Shown here: positions 38,298-44,292 of the stretch, piece after piece
How the letters are laid out: the number at the start of each line of letters is the position of its first letter
How positions within the stretch are numbered: position 1 is the first letter of the stretch
Origin: Hoplostethus atlanticus
Taxonomy: Eukaryota > Chordata > Actinopteri > Trachichthyiformes > Trachichthyidae
DNA: 64,000 nucleotides
Direction: 5' to 3'
NCBI GenBank assembly: GCA_034670405.1
Contig: JAXDDX010000045.1
Location: 620,001-684,000 of the forward strand
The notes under the pieces: model-generated
What the model was told of the DNA's origin: nothing
Seen by the model: only the letters and a program-made list of their open reading frames with translations
Database searches by the model: none
Translations under genes and position numbers: made by a program

Positions 38298-40144
38298 ACC
38301 ACAGTAACAGTGTCAGCATGGCGGTCCAGTGCAGACTGACCCTGCCTGCCTCCAGGGGGGTGAAGGTGACGCTGAGAGGAAGACTTCAGCTTCACGCTCT
38401 GCTCACCGTGAGTCCACAGGAAGCGAGGCAGACGTGTGATCTTCATAAGACTCGTGTCACACACTCTTAACCTTTAGGAGGTTTTCATCAGTTGAATGTC
38501 TGAAAAATGTTTTTTTTTAACATAGAAAGTTAGAAAAACGATTGTAATTATAGGGCAGCCCCAGGGGGTTCTTGAGGAACTCCAGCATAAAGGGTTCATG
38601 AACCCTGACCTCTAACATGAGGGCGTTCTTCAGGAGGTTCTTGAGGAACCCCGAGGTGCTCCTTTGATCTTTGATCTGAACTGTTGATGAACCCGTCGTC
38701 TTTAGAGTGTAAATTAACCATGACAAAATAAGTGACATGACAACCAGATCATTTCCTGTTGCTGCTGCCAGGTGAGCTTCAGGTCTCTGGCGCTGCTGAC
38801 CGCCGCCTCCATCCAGCTTGAACTGTCCAGTCCCATGTTCCTCCAGGAGGACAAGCCCGTCAGACAGGTAAGAGTCTGACTAACTAACTAACTAACTAAC
38901 TAACTAAATAAATAAATCACATATTGGCTATCTGATTAATTAACAAACTAACTGACTAGCTAACTAACTTAACTGACAACTAACAAATGAACAAACAAAG
39001 AACTAATGAACTAACTGAATGACCGACTAACTGATTCTGGCTGAGATCAGGCAGGTGCTCAAAGGTCACACGGTAACCTGAAGTAACAGAAGATTAAACT
39101 AAAAATGGACAAGAGATAGTTAGCGACTGCTCTGCTTGCTGTTGTTGAAGAAGGAGCCAATGATGGAACTGACTAACCAACTAACTAACCAGTGAACTAA
39201 CTAACTACTGACTACCTACCTTCCTCTTTTGTTTCTTTGTTTCTTTGTGAGTGACAGTGTTTGGTACCAGATTTAGAGTGTTGCTGCCATCTGCTGTCAG
39301 AAAGGCGTATTACAGCCAGTTAACATGCTGAGAACTAGACGCTACCTGGGCAACGTTAGCCTCAATATGGTGAAATGTTCATAGTTGTAGATGCATCCGT
39401 CTCTGACCGCGTAGATCACAGACTACATTTTCAGTTTTCTCCTAGAACTCAAAACTATTGAGTGTTATGTTATGTAGTGTTAAATACGAAGGAGGGTAAA
39501 CGTCCAGTCAATGATCCAGTCAACAACAAAGAGATTTGCTTGAAAGACCTGATGATGTTCACGTGTCTTACATCAGTTTGAGGCTGTAGATACTACCATT
39601 CATCTTTAGATGGTCAGGTGGTGAACTCTCTTCCTGCAAATAAAAGGAGGGTTAACTAGGTTTAGGTTTAGCTGGGTTAACCCTCCACCAGCCTACCCAT
39701 AACCTGTTAACGTCCTGGTTGTGTTTGCTGCAGATCATCCTGGAGCTGAGGAGGGAGGAGGAGTACAGAGTCCCAGTCTGGATTATACTGGGAAGCTCAC
39801 TGGGAGGCCTGCTGCTACTGGCCTTACTGGTCCTGGCCCTGTGGAAGGTACACACACACACACACACACACACTCACACACACACACTCAGCTGAGTGCA
39901 TGTGTATGTGTGTATGTTGCCTCAGCTGGTGTAACTGATGACTTCAGGGAATCAGAGACACCCTCCACCTGTCTACATACTAACTGACTGACTGACTGTC
40001 TGACTATCTGTCTGTCTGTCTGACTGACTGACTGCCTGTCTGTCTGTCTGTCTGTTGTCCCTTCAGCTCGGCTTCTTCAACAGACGGAGACAGGAAGAGG
40101 AGGAGCAGCCGGTAGCCAATGGGAAGGCAGCAGAGGAGCTATAA
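6975..40144 (+). CDS. ITGA11: Integrin alpha-11 (collagen-binding, I-domain integrin alpha subunit), 30 coding exons
   Basis: Exons: 6975-7023, 13345-13456, 19433-19542, 20276-20367, 20518-20632, 20757-20884, 21700-21848, 22173-22317, 23098-23263, 23510-23580, 25338-25482, 25785-25933, 26377-26520, 27091-27294, 28004-28134, 28378-28610, 31563-31702, 32428-32538, 32869-32954, 33589-33781, 34902-35000, 36400-36476, 36934-37017, 37484-37592, 37796-37909, 38037-38123, 38297-38407, 38772-38867, 39734-39847, 40067-40144. All have AG/GT borders and matching phases, summing to 1213 codons plus stop (human alpha-11: 1188). The ATG starts a hydrophobic signal peptide. Alpha-11, rather than alpha-10, -1 or -2, is supported by close matches throughout (for example [13 protein letters not shown], [43 protein letters not shown]) and by the neighbouring FEM1B gene. 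Paired with beta-1, alpha-11 binds fibrillar collagen on mesenchymal cells. Oddities are a charged repeat in exon 16, a serine run in exon 24 and a repeat-amplified donor after exon 13. Confidence 0.96.
7083..7190. repeat. (TG)n microsatellite at the start of ITGA11 intron 1
   Basis: GT-rich repeats begin within about 10 bp of the exon 1 donor (GTGAGAGAGTGTG) and continue to 7190 with short breaks. Confidence 0.9.
7711..7808. repeat. Minisatellite ACTAGTAGTGTAGTAGCGTA type
   Basis: Five or so imperfect units in ITGA11 intron 1. Confidence 0.75.
8411..8816. repeat. AT-rich array, AATATAATAATATAGG type
   Basis: About 400 bp built from ATAATAATATAA and ATAGGAATATA blocks. Because the period is compatible with all frames it creates long false reading frames of Ile, Leu and Tyr on the - strand. 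The 250 bp before it (8161-8410) look like a dispersed repeat that I could not name. Confidence 0.9.
9908..10224. repeat. Pentanucleotide-based minisatellite (ACCAG)n
   Basis: About 310 bp of AGACCAGACC with AGACTAGACT and ACACTACACT variants in ITGA11 intron 1. Confidence 0.95.
10576..10681. repeat. (TGTC)n tetranucleotide array
   Basis: About 26 units with TTGG interruptions. Confidence 0.95.
11103..11165 (+). repeat. Dispersed repeat family B, fragment
   Basis: The core CATCCTGGGAAATGTAGG and following GGCAGGTTGAGGGAAA match the copy at 23640-23960. Confidence 0.7.
11181..11234. repeat. (TATC)n tetranucleotide array
   Basis: Thirteen nearly perfect TATC units. Confidence 0.95.
11360..11832. 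repeat. Imperfect trinucleotide (ACT/CTG) region
   Basis: Two stretches (11360-11530 and 11664-11832) of ACTACTACT / GCTACT triplets are separated by unique sequence. They give Thr/Ser-only and Leu-only reading frames that I do not count as genes. Confidence 0.85.
12300..12470. repeat. Dispersed repeat shared with 28780-28920
   Basis: Both blocks contain CATGATATGAAAT / TTATGATATGAAAT and then TTCTGAAAATATAATTGATTT in the same order, so they are two copies of one family. Confidence 0.55.
12535..12925 (-). repeat. Dispersed repeat family B, long copy
   Basis: It contains two tandem GCATTGCATTCTGGTCTATC subunits, then CGATGGATTTCTCCTGTATG and TGATCGTCGGTCTAGAAAG. The same parts occur inverted at 42958-43290 and 62310-62610 and in part at 5215-5290 and 31740-32015. 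Confidence 0.8.
14056..14121. repeat. (CA)n microsatellite
   Basis: CA dinucleotides with a few CT or GA interruptions. Confidence 0.9.
14215..14635. repeat. Pentanucleotide satellite (GATGA/GGTGA)n, first block
   Basis: About 420 bp of GATGAGATGAGGTGAG. One strand is almost pure purine plus T; the other encodes spurious Ser/His/Leu-rich frames. A related 970-bp block lies at 17387-18352 in the next part of the same gene. Confidence 0.95.
14713..15177. mobile_element. Mariner/Tc1-like MITE, 465 bp, TA target duplication
   Basis: The ends are inverted repeats: CAGTTTTTCTCAATTGCTAA at 14713 and its reverse complement (TTAGCAATTGAGAAAAACTG) at 15158-15177, each flanked by TA (14711-14712, 15178-15179). 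The interior is AT-rich without a transposase. The TA duplication and CAGT ends fit the Tc1/mariner superfamily. It lies in ITGA11 intron 2. Confidence 0.8.
15590..15618. repeat. (TG)n microsatellite
   Basis: Short pure TG run. Confidence 0.9.
16015..16140. repeat. Minisatellite of about 45 bp, three copies
   Basis: Units start with GGGATCTGTCTGTGTGTTTG and end near CATCATG or GATTATG; the third is slightly diverged and a fourth is truncated. Confidence 0.8.
16178..16515. mobile_element. MITE family D (ends ACACTCTTAA, internal GGTTCT/AGAACC words)
   Basis: The left end TACACTCTTAACAGG is the same as at 38460. The body is dense in GGTTCTATATAGAACC-like palindromic words and AAAGAACC. The element is probably missing its right end. 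Confidence 0.6.
16960..17300 (+). pseudogene. Degenerate LINE reverse-transcriptase fragment
   Basis: Conceptual pieces in shifting frames read [11 protein letters not shown], then a [12 protein letters not shown] motif and [13 protein letters not shown], which are reverse-transcriptase blocks of L2/CR1-type LINEs. Several stops and frame changes show a dead copy. Confidence 0.7.
17387..18352. repeat. Satellite-like array (GATGAGGTGAAATGAGATAAGA type), second block
   Basis: Nearly 1 kb of 5-bp based units organised into a higher-order repeat: the segment around 17455-17730 recurs almost unchanged around 17745-17990, including the rare GAGGAGTTGAG and GACATGAGGTG variants. It creates a 357-codon false frame on the - strand. 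Confidence 0.95.
18785..18915 (-). repeat. tRNA-derived SINE fragment
   Basis: On the - strand, GTATGGCTCAGTTGG resembles a tRNA A box and GGGTTTAAATCTGCCC a B box, at tRNA-like spacing. Confidence 0.5.
19172..19200. repeat. (CTACT)n
   Basis: Five and a half pentanucleotide units. Confidence 0.9.
19199..19335. mobile_element. Family A short deletion derivative
   Basis: Only the two ends of family A are present: TATAGAGGCTTTGTAG ... ATGGAGGTCC on the left and GGACCTCCAATATGGCC ... TATAGATG on the right. These ends are inverted relative to each other, suggesting a MITE-like internal deletion. Confidence 0.6.
19690..19790 (+). repeat. SINE fragment with B-box-like GTGGGTTTAAATCCCAG
   Basis: A tRNA-like B box followed by ACTTGCTCAGAGTAATGTGG typical of a SINE body remnant. 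Confidence 0.45.
20633..20756 (+). repeat. ITGA11 intron 5, almost wholly (TCTA)n
   Basis: The 124-bp intron starts GTAATCTATC and ends CTGTCTTCCAG. Everything between is about 28 tetranucleotides, TCTA then TCTG near the acceptor. No branch-point-like word is clear except those formed by the repeat itself. Confidence 0.95.
20757..23263 (+). CDS. ITGA11: ITGA11 exons 6-9: inserted I (vWA) domain
   Basis: The four exons encode about residues 160-355. The metal-ion-dependent adhesion site is intact: DGSNS at residues 172-176 gives the Asp-x-Ser-x-Ser triad, a conserved Thr lies in the [10 protein letters not shown] segment (exon 7), and [11 protein letters not shown] (exon 8) supplies the second Asp. 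Exon 9 has [10 protein letters not shown] in the alpha-C helix region that shapes collagen binding, then HFFNVTDE and the C-terminal helix. This domain binds GFOGER-type triple-helical collagen in the family; here that is inferred from conservation. Confidence 0.93.
21010..21400 (+). repeat. Dispersed repeat family F, copy 1
   Basis: It starts GGGTAAGACCGATATA and includes TTCTTGGCATGAAAATTGAAAG. Matching pieces occur at 42765-42950 and 63370-63640. Confidence 0.55.
21480..21660 (+). repeat. tRNA-derived SINE
   Basis: AAGGTTGTCGGTTCGCATCCCAG contains a B box (GGTTCGCATCC); downstream AAGTGCCCTTGAGCAAG and GGTTGTACTGGTCAG are the body. Similar bodies stand at 36675-36830 and 59280-59455. The copy ends about 40 bp before ITGA11 exon 7. 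Confidence 0.7.
21856..21971. repeat. 29-bp minisatellite, four copies, 7 bp after ITGA11 exon 7
   Basis: Four tandem 29-bp units with two or three substitutions each begin just inside the intron after exon 7. Confidence 0.9.
22385..22965. repeat. GATC-dense degenerate palindromic block in ITGA11 intron 8
   Basis: Nearly 600 bp are dominated by AGGATCTT, AAGATCCT, GGATCCTT and variants in both orientations. There is no fixed period, so it is not a plain tandem repeat. Confidence 0.75.
23367..23427. repeat. (TATGC)n
   Basis: About ten pentanucleotide units just before ITGA11 exon 10. Confidence 0.9.
23640..23960 (+). repeat. Dispersed repeat family B, copy
   Basis: Contains CTCTCCACCTAC, GGCATTCTGGGAAATGTAGG and GATGAGATCTAACAGGAAG, also present at 31880-32015, 43200-43700 and 62480-62610. 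Confidence 0.75.
24171..24362. repeat. Two (CA)n arrays separated by a CATG/CATATG-rich spacer
   Basis: CA arrays at 24171-24219 and 24309-24362 flank a spacer that alternates purine and pyrimidine throughout, so the whole 190 bp could form left-handed DNA. Confidence 0.85.
25338..28134 (+). CDS. ITGA11: ITGA11 exons 11-15: last propeller blades with Ca-binding loops
   Basis: Exon 13 has a full DxDxDGxxD-type calcium loop (DVNDDGKTD, residues 490-498). Exon 14 has DMNGDGFRE (554-562), in which the last Asp of the loop is Glu. Exon 15 has DVNADGLVD (616-624). Each is followed by a VGAP/VGAL core. The donor of exon 12 is a weak GTCACACACA that runs straight into a CA array. Exon 13 ends in residues TPQ, whose coding sequence is the first unit of the minisatellite in the next intron. 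Confidence 0.93.
25934..25990. repeat. (CA)n starting inside the exon 12 splice donor
   Basis: The donor GT of ITGA11 exon 12 is followed directly by CACACA for 55 bp. Confidence 0.95.
26136..26270. repeat. (GACA)/(GAGA) array
   Basis: Purine-rich GAGACAGACAG blocks. Confidence 0.9.
26521..27059 (+). repeat. 30-bp minisatellite made from the ITGA11 exon 13 end and its splice donor
   Basis: Eighteen tandem units (one of 29 bp) follow exon 13 without a gap. The last 27 bases of the exon plus the donor are the founding unit. Most units end ACCACAG or ACTATAG followed by GTAG, so each carries a copy of the exon/intron junction. A 180-bp higher-order duplication is visible: 26641-26754 repeats at 26821-26934. 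Together the units fill about 95% of the 570-bp intron. Confidence 0.95.
27560..27910 (+). pseudogene. Degenerate LINE reverse-transcriptase fragment
   Basis: Pieces in shifting frames read [43 protein letters not shown] and LYADDTILY, the ordered RT motifs of a Rex/L2-like LINE. Frameshifts and stops show it is dead. It lies in ITGA11 intron 14. Confidence 0.8.
27919..27967 (+). repeat. 48-bp segment duplicated at 30094-30141
   Basis: TATAAAGGCTTTGCAACTTC and the following 28 bp are identical in the two places. The start resembles the end of family A (TATAGAGGCTTT). Confidence 0.75.
28139..28188. repeat. (CA)n just after the ITGA11 exon 15 donor
   Basis: GTCAGAGACACACA: the CA array begins about 6 bp into the intron. 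Confidence 0.95.
28378..38867 (+). CDS. ITGA11: ITGA11 exons 16-28: thigh and calf domains
   Basis: Thirteen exons encode about residues 637-1150. Landmarks: [11 protein letters not shown] and the NKDCRR...VTC cysteine pair (exon 16), LDERRF-PRA-LDE (exon 17), [15 protein letters not shown] (exon 19), LENQGENAY and NISSSPNL (exon 20), FEFSRSVFL (exon 22), YQADLLFTR (exon 23) and IQNLGVF (exon 25). The exon 16 insert (residues 681-712) and the exon 24 serine run (991-998) lie in loops with low conservation. Exon 20 must use the acceptor at 33587-33588, because the alternative 8 bp upstream puts a stop in frame. Confidence 0.9.
28508..28603 (+). repeat. ITGA11: In-frame coding minisatellite in ITGA11 exon 16
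   Basis: Eight 12-bp units (GACACCAGGAGG to GACGCCCGGAAG), three of them identical, encode residues 681-712, a tract of Asp-Thr/Ala-Arg-Lys. The exon stays open through the array, and only the donor ATTG/GTAGGC at 28610-28611 restores the right phase for exon 17. The human protein has about 22 fewer residues here. Confidence 0.85.
30093..31375 (-). repeat. Dispersed repeat family A, copy with nested insertion
   Basis: The reverse complement matches 49995-50620 from TAGATTTGTCTCCAAATGTAG through the GCTAGCTAGC region to GAGGACCTCCAAGATGGC. It is interrupted at 30480-31123 by a TTAA-flanked element. It lies in ITGA11 intron 16. Confidence 0.85.
30480..31123. mobile_element. PiggyBac-like MITE, 644 bp, palindromic, TTAA target duplication
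   Basis: Ends CCCTCAGGCATCA and TGATGCCTGAGGG are exact inverted repeats, flanked by TTAA at 30476-30479 and 31124-31127. Uninterrupted family A copies (around 1911-1916 and 50200) have a single TTAA at this position, giving the empty site. Most of the interior is a long imperfect palindrome. The centre holds a second, tighter inverted repeat (30821-30852 against 30927-30958) that also reads TTAACCCTTTAAATG. There is no transposase. Confidence 0.85.
31740..32015 (-). repeat. Dispersed repeat family B, copy
   Basis: AAATCCATCGGAG, GATAGACCAGAATGCAATTC and GGGATTCTGGGAAACG match other family members. It lies in ITGA11 intron 17. Confidence 0.75.
32185..32310 (-). repeat. tRNA-derived SINE
   Basis: On the - strand GGTCGGCTTGGTTGATAGAG is an A-box region, CACAGGTTTGATTGC a B box, and GTCCTTGAGCAAGGCAGTGA the SINE body. 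Confidence 0.65.
33825..34170 (+). repeat. Dispersed repeat family C, copy 1, with a 15-bp tandem repeat
   Basis: It shares GGTGTCAGGTAGGTCTTTCC, GAGCTGGGTAGTTAGCATGA-like and GACGTCACAGTACTGG blocks with 45375-45715. At 34083-34146 four and a half copies of GTGAGGAACACCACA are inserted. A short open frame (from 33986) over this copy encodes Glu-His repeats and is not supported as a gene. Confidence 0.75.
34365..34600. repeat. MITE family D fragment
   Basis: Dense in GGTTCTTTAAAA and AAGGAACCCC words as in 16178-16515 and 38460-38712; ends not found. Confidence 0.45.
35455..35642. repeat. (CTGTCTGT)n minisatellite
   Basis: About 190 bp of GTCTGTCTCCCTGTCTACCT-type units in ITGA11 intron 21. 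Confidence 0.9.
36586..36655. repeat. 9-bp repeat ATACCATAA
   Basis: Seven or eight copies of CATAAATAC/CATAAGTAC. Confidence 0.85.
36675..36830 (+). repeat. SINE 3' body fragment
   Basis: CAGTGCCCTTGAGCAAGG, CAGTGGCCACCAGTAGGAG and GGTTGTACTGGTTAGCTCCC match the SINE at 21480-21660; the tRNA head is missing. A tail-only relative is at about 13195-13310. Confidence 0.6.
38246..38294. repeat. (GT)n joining the ITGA11 exon 27 acceptor
   Basis: The array runs up to GTGTAG, so the usual pyrimidine tract of this acceptor is replaced by GT repeat. Confidence 0.9.
38460..38712. mobile_element. MITE family D, complete copy
   Basis: Ends ACACTCTTAACCTTTAG and CTTTAGAGTGTAA are inverted. The interior has GGTTCTTGAGGAAC palindromes (two) and GGGTTCATGAACCC. 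About 250 bp, in ITGA11 intron 27. Confidence 0.65.
39734..40144 (+). CDS. ITGA11: ITGA11 exons 29-30: transmembrane helix and cytoplasmic tail
   Basis: Exon 29 encodes the juxtamembrane segment and a single helix at about residues 1164-1187 ([11 protein letters not shown] followed by a Leu-rich stretch and LALWK). Exon 30 begins LGFFNR, the variant of the integrin GFFKR membrane-proximal motif that clasps the beta tail, then a basic/acidic tail of about 20 residues ending EEL. The variant Asn at the Lys position is a modest change; human alpha-11 also departs from the consensus there. Confidence 0.94.
39850..39892. repeat. (CA)n beginning inside the ITGA11 exon 29 donor
   Basis: The donor reads AAG/GTACACACACA and continues as CA repeat. 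Confidence 0.95.
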
Positions 40145-40212
40145 TGGTGGCCACAGTGTGGGCGACGCTGAGACTGCACCCGTCACTCAGGGACCCTGAA
40201 GCCCCGCCCCCA

Positions 40213-40395
40213 GCCAACCAGTCAACTAACCACATCCCAGTTAACCAGCCACATACCCAGTCAACCAGTTATGGCTCCAGTCAACCAGTCAATCAGCCAA
40301 TCAATTAACCAGTCTGTCATTCAACTAGCCACACCCCCAGTCAACCAGCCACGCCCCCCAGTCAACCAGCCACACCCCCAGTCAACCAGCCACGC
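40213..40395 (+). repeat. Minisatellite in the ITGA11 3' UTR
   Basis: About eight imperfect units of CAGTCAACCAGCCACACCCC start 70 bp after the stop codon, so the messenger would carry them. Confidence 0.85.
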
Positions 40396-40829
40396 CAAGT
40401 CAAGATGACCAGCGTCAGCCAGAACCTTCATTCTTGTGTTTTTCGAGACAGAACAGTTTCCAGATCAGTTCTGACGTTACCTGTCACACCAGCAGCCTCG
40501 TCACCTTCCAGTAGGAACCTCTCAGCTTGCAGTTGCGTTTCCTTCCGTCTTGATCAGCCGAACACAGGAAGTCACAGCAGGATTCCTCCAGGACCCGTGA
40601 ATGAACAGCAGCGTTTTGTTTTCTTCCAGACCAACTGCTGTCAGAACAGTTTGACCCAAGCTGACATATTTTTCAAGTTTTCAAGTTCAAGAAAAATAAC
40701 TCAAAACAAGAATTATTTTTTTATGAATCCCACATTTGGAATCTTGTTGATTTCTGCACCATTGGACGCCTTAAAACCAAAACCAAAACCAGTACCAATA
40801 CTGGTATTGTTTATGGTTTATCTTCCCAC

Positions 40830-40920
40830 TGGTCTAGAACCTGAGCAAGGCAGTAACACTGCCAGGGTTTGGGGTTCAATTCCTCAGGCGGCTCATACTA
40901 AATCTGGACACACTTCTGGT
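40830..40920 (+). repeat. SINE remnant
   Basis: ACCTGAGCAAGGCAGTAAC and GGGGTTCAATTCCTCAGG (B-box-like) in the region after ITGA11. Confidence 0.4.
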
Positions 40921-40982
40921 GCTGTGAGGCGTCTGGAGGGAATCATGTGATCCCTGAGAGGAAAACTAAACTTTATTTTTTT

Positions 40983-41300
40983 CAAACCTCCAGTTGGGTC
41001 TCTTTGGTGGAAAAAGTTGACTTTGCTGTATTTTAGTATCTGGTTGGTTCAGGTTCACGCTGACCAATCACAAGCCAACCAGGAGTCCCATGACTCCCCA
41101 GCAGCTGGTTGATTGGTTGAGTTTTGGTAAACTGTCATCCCACCAGGTTAGAGAGTCCAAACCAACCTGGTTCCAGTCTGTAACTTGATCCACCATGATG
41201 GACTTGTCTGCTCTTCTCTGGTGTTCATACCAGTTAAGAACACATGAAGAAACATCTGAACATGAGCATCAGTCCAGACAGTTTACTAAACCGACCAGAA
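40983..41300 (+). repeat. Dispersed repeat family G, copy 1
   Basis: The reverse complement of 63645-63870 matches it through GGTTGGTTCAGGTTCACGC, CTGACCAATCACAA and GAGTTTTGGTAA. Confidence 0.75.
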
Positions 41301-42957
41301 CATGCTGGCTGTGAACGCACCCTTACAGTAAGACTGGGTTCATCTAGTAGCTGATGTTCGGTCTGGAGCAACATGGTGGAGCATGTAAAGACTAGACGAC
41401 CAGCTGGGTCCCGACACCCAGGATGGCTGATTGGTTTTGTAAATGGAAATACATCTAAAAACATATTGTATATTCATTCCAGTTTTATATCTGATGCACT
41501 TTTGTTGTATAAAGACAAACTTGAATCTTTGTGTAAATATAAGAATGTGTTCTTAAGGATAGTGGCATTACTATGTGATGTAAGATGATGTTTCTACAGT
41601 AACTCATGTTCAATATTCCTGTCAGTATCGATTTTAGAATGGAAGTAGAACATGTATTAAATCACGCCATGTGTTTAGTCTGTTCTCTCCTCTATAATAA
41701 TAATAAACTTTATTTATAAAGAACTTTTCTAAAAAAGGACTTTACAACATTCTTTGCAGAGTGAAACAAACCTGACATGGAAAACCTGGAAAAGTCATAG
41801 AAATAAAGTTATGGAAAATGGAACATGTTCATAGTTTTGATCTTTTCCTCCAACCAGTGAAATGTTGAATGTTCCAGCTCGGCTGCTTGTTGATCCACTT
41901 CAGATCAGAAATGTCCTGATAGTATCGGTCCTAAGAGATAGTTGGAGCAGAAATCAGACCTGGACATTCACACCACATGTTCAACTGAGAACAGAGACTC
42001 TGATGGATACTGGTCATAGAGATGCTGCTGGAGGTCCTGGCATAGTCTGGGAAACATCCTGGAATTTGATCAGCAAAAAGGAGTGGGAACCCTGAAAAAG
42101 GCACAAAAAGCATGAAAAGCAAAGACCTCAAAGTGAGTATAAAGGTGTGTTGAAGTGATTTAAAAGAAGACACTGCCTCTACCAGGCTGATCTGGTTCAT
42201 TTGAGGTCAAAAGGTCTGAAATGTTCTTTTTATAGTCCAGTAAAATCCTAAAATCAAGCCTGGAAGTGGCAGGTAACCAGTGCAGGGAAGCGAGGATCAG
42301 ACTGATAACCTTAAAAGAGACAGTGAAGGTATGAAGGCCTTCTCCCGTCGGTTTGATGTTGGACAGACTGACAGAAACAGAACTGCATGACCCTCTTCAG
42401 CCAAGCTGTCAGAAAACACCCCAGACTTCTGGTTTCACATCTGAAGATGGACTACCTCCTTTACACAGCTGGAGACTGAAAAGAAGAGTTTCTGTTTTAT
42501 CGTCCTCTACTCTCCTTTATAACCTTTATTTATCCAGGGAGGGTCGACTGAGCTCCGTCCTGCTTCACATTCAGACAGTTGCATACTGGGAGCTGCCCAG
42601 AACCAGTACAACCAGTACAACCAGTAGAACCAGTCTTCTACTGAGTAGTGTTCAAGTGTCCCTCCACCCTGCTGGTTCTGTCTGAACAGAATTCATATTT
42701 CCTGATGTTTTACCTTCATGTGTTTGTGGAGCTCTGATTAAAACACTCAGGGTTAGGAACAGGGTTAGACCGATATCAGGACACCAGGCCGATATTGGCC
42801 TTTTATTATATATCAGATATCAGTCAGACATGTTTCATTTTCTTTGTACATTTTATTACTTAATTTAATTGCTCAGTAATGTTTCTGTGGATTCATTCTT
42901 CATTTAAAGGAAGTAATTCATCCCAGTTCCTCAAATCAGCTGAGCCCGTCTACAACC

Positions 42958-43290
42958 ATGACCAGAACCAAAGAGCAAGGGCTTCTAGACCGACGATCAA
43001 CAATCATACAGGAGAAATCCATCGGAGGAGAGGAGAGAGACCAATTTCTCCACCAACAGTAGATAGACCAGAATGCAATGCAGTAGCCAAGATAGACCAG
43101 AATGCAATGCAGTAGCCAGGATAGACCAGAATGCAATGCAGGTACAAGACATGTTGGGTTTGGAGATAGGGGTGACGCCACAGTCTCTCTCTCTCTTCAC
43201 TTAGAAGCAAAACAGCTGAAAGCAACAAGTTCAGGCCTGTTCTTTGGGGGTTGTTGAAAGACATTCTGGGAAATGTAGGATATCACACGG
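42958..43290 (-). repeat. Dispersed repeat family B, copy with three internal subunits
   Basis: The subunit GATAGACCAGAATGCAATGC is present three times in tandem here, twice at 12720-12780 and once at 31740, so copy number of this inner repeat varies within the family. Confidence 0.8.
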
Positions 43291-43370
43291 CATAGAGCAT
43301 CCAGTCAATTTTCAAAATAATAATTTCAAAATAAAACACCCTGATTGATGATGGCGTTGGCTGTCCAGCC

Positions 43371-43372
<2 letters not shown>

Positions 43373-43416
<44 letters not shown>

Positions 43417-43432
43417 TTATATATATATATAT

Positions 43433-43463
<31 letters not shown>
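43373..43463. repeat. (TA)n(CA)n(TA)n(CA)n compound microsatellite
   Basis: Alternating TA and CA runs within a family B copy. Confidence 0.9.
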
Positions 43464-44225
43464 TTTGTCTGAATATCACTGATAGGCTTTTATGTGTCAC
43501 TTGAACAAAGTTTGTATAGAAAAATGTAGCGTGCATCATGGTAAGGGCCCTGGGTGCCGCGCATCTTAGTTTTCAGGCAAAAAAATGTTGTCACCTTTTT
43601 GGGCCATCAACAGTTTGCACCCCTGACAACTCTTCATCACTAAATAATATATTGAACACCAGACTGTTGAGATCTAACAGGAAGAGGACCTGATGTGATC
43701 CGGAGCTCAGAGACTCTGAACTGGGTTTCCCAAAAGCATCGTTCTGTCGCTCCGTTCAGTTTAATGGAGCAGAAACAGACTCGGTCTCAGGAGGCTTTGG
43801 GAAACCTGCCCTGCTGGATGTGGGTCGTCCAGATGAAACTGGACCTGGACTGGCATCATAGGGTTGGTTCATATTTCCCCTGGGGAGGAGCAGAGAGATA
43901 CTTGGTGTCATATTTAACCGCCTGGACTCTGAAGCTTCATCAGCTAATTCGTTTCTGTTGCACTTGAATTAAGAAGTGAATTGAAAAGTGTCACAACTTC
44001 TACTGGGATGGGAGTAAAACCCAGTATTGATTGGTACTTAAGTGATCAGGTCTGTTGAGCCTGTTCAACATTTTAGCTCGTTTATTTGATTTACTTATTT
44101 GTTTAAATAAAAAGTAGGTAGCTAACTTATTGATCTTTTTCCTCAGCACTGGTTCTGCTCTTAGTTGCTTGTTTAGGAAGGAAATGCACTTGTGATTTCT
44201 GGTGACTAGTAGTTCTCTACCTATG

Positions 44226-44292
44226 TTGAATGCACTTATTGTAAGTCGCTTTGGATAAAAGCGTCTGTTAAATGCCTGTAATGTAATGTAAT
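44226..44292 (+). repeat. LINE/SINE 3' tail
   Basis: GTAAGTCGCTTTGGATAAAA, GCGTCTGTTAAATG and a terminal TGTAA repeat form the hairpin-plus-short-repeat 3' end shared by many teleost L2-type LINEs and their SINEs. Confidence 0.7.
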
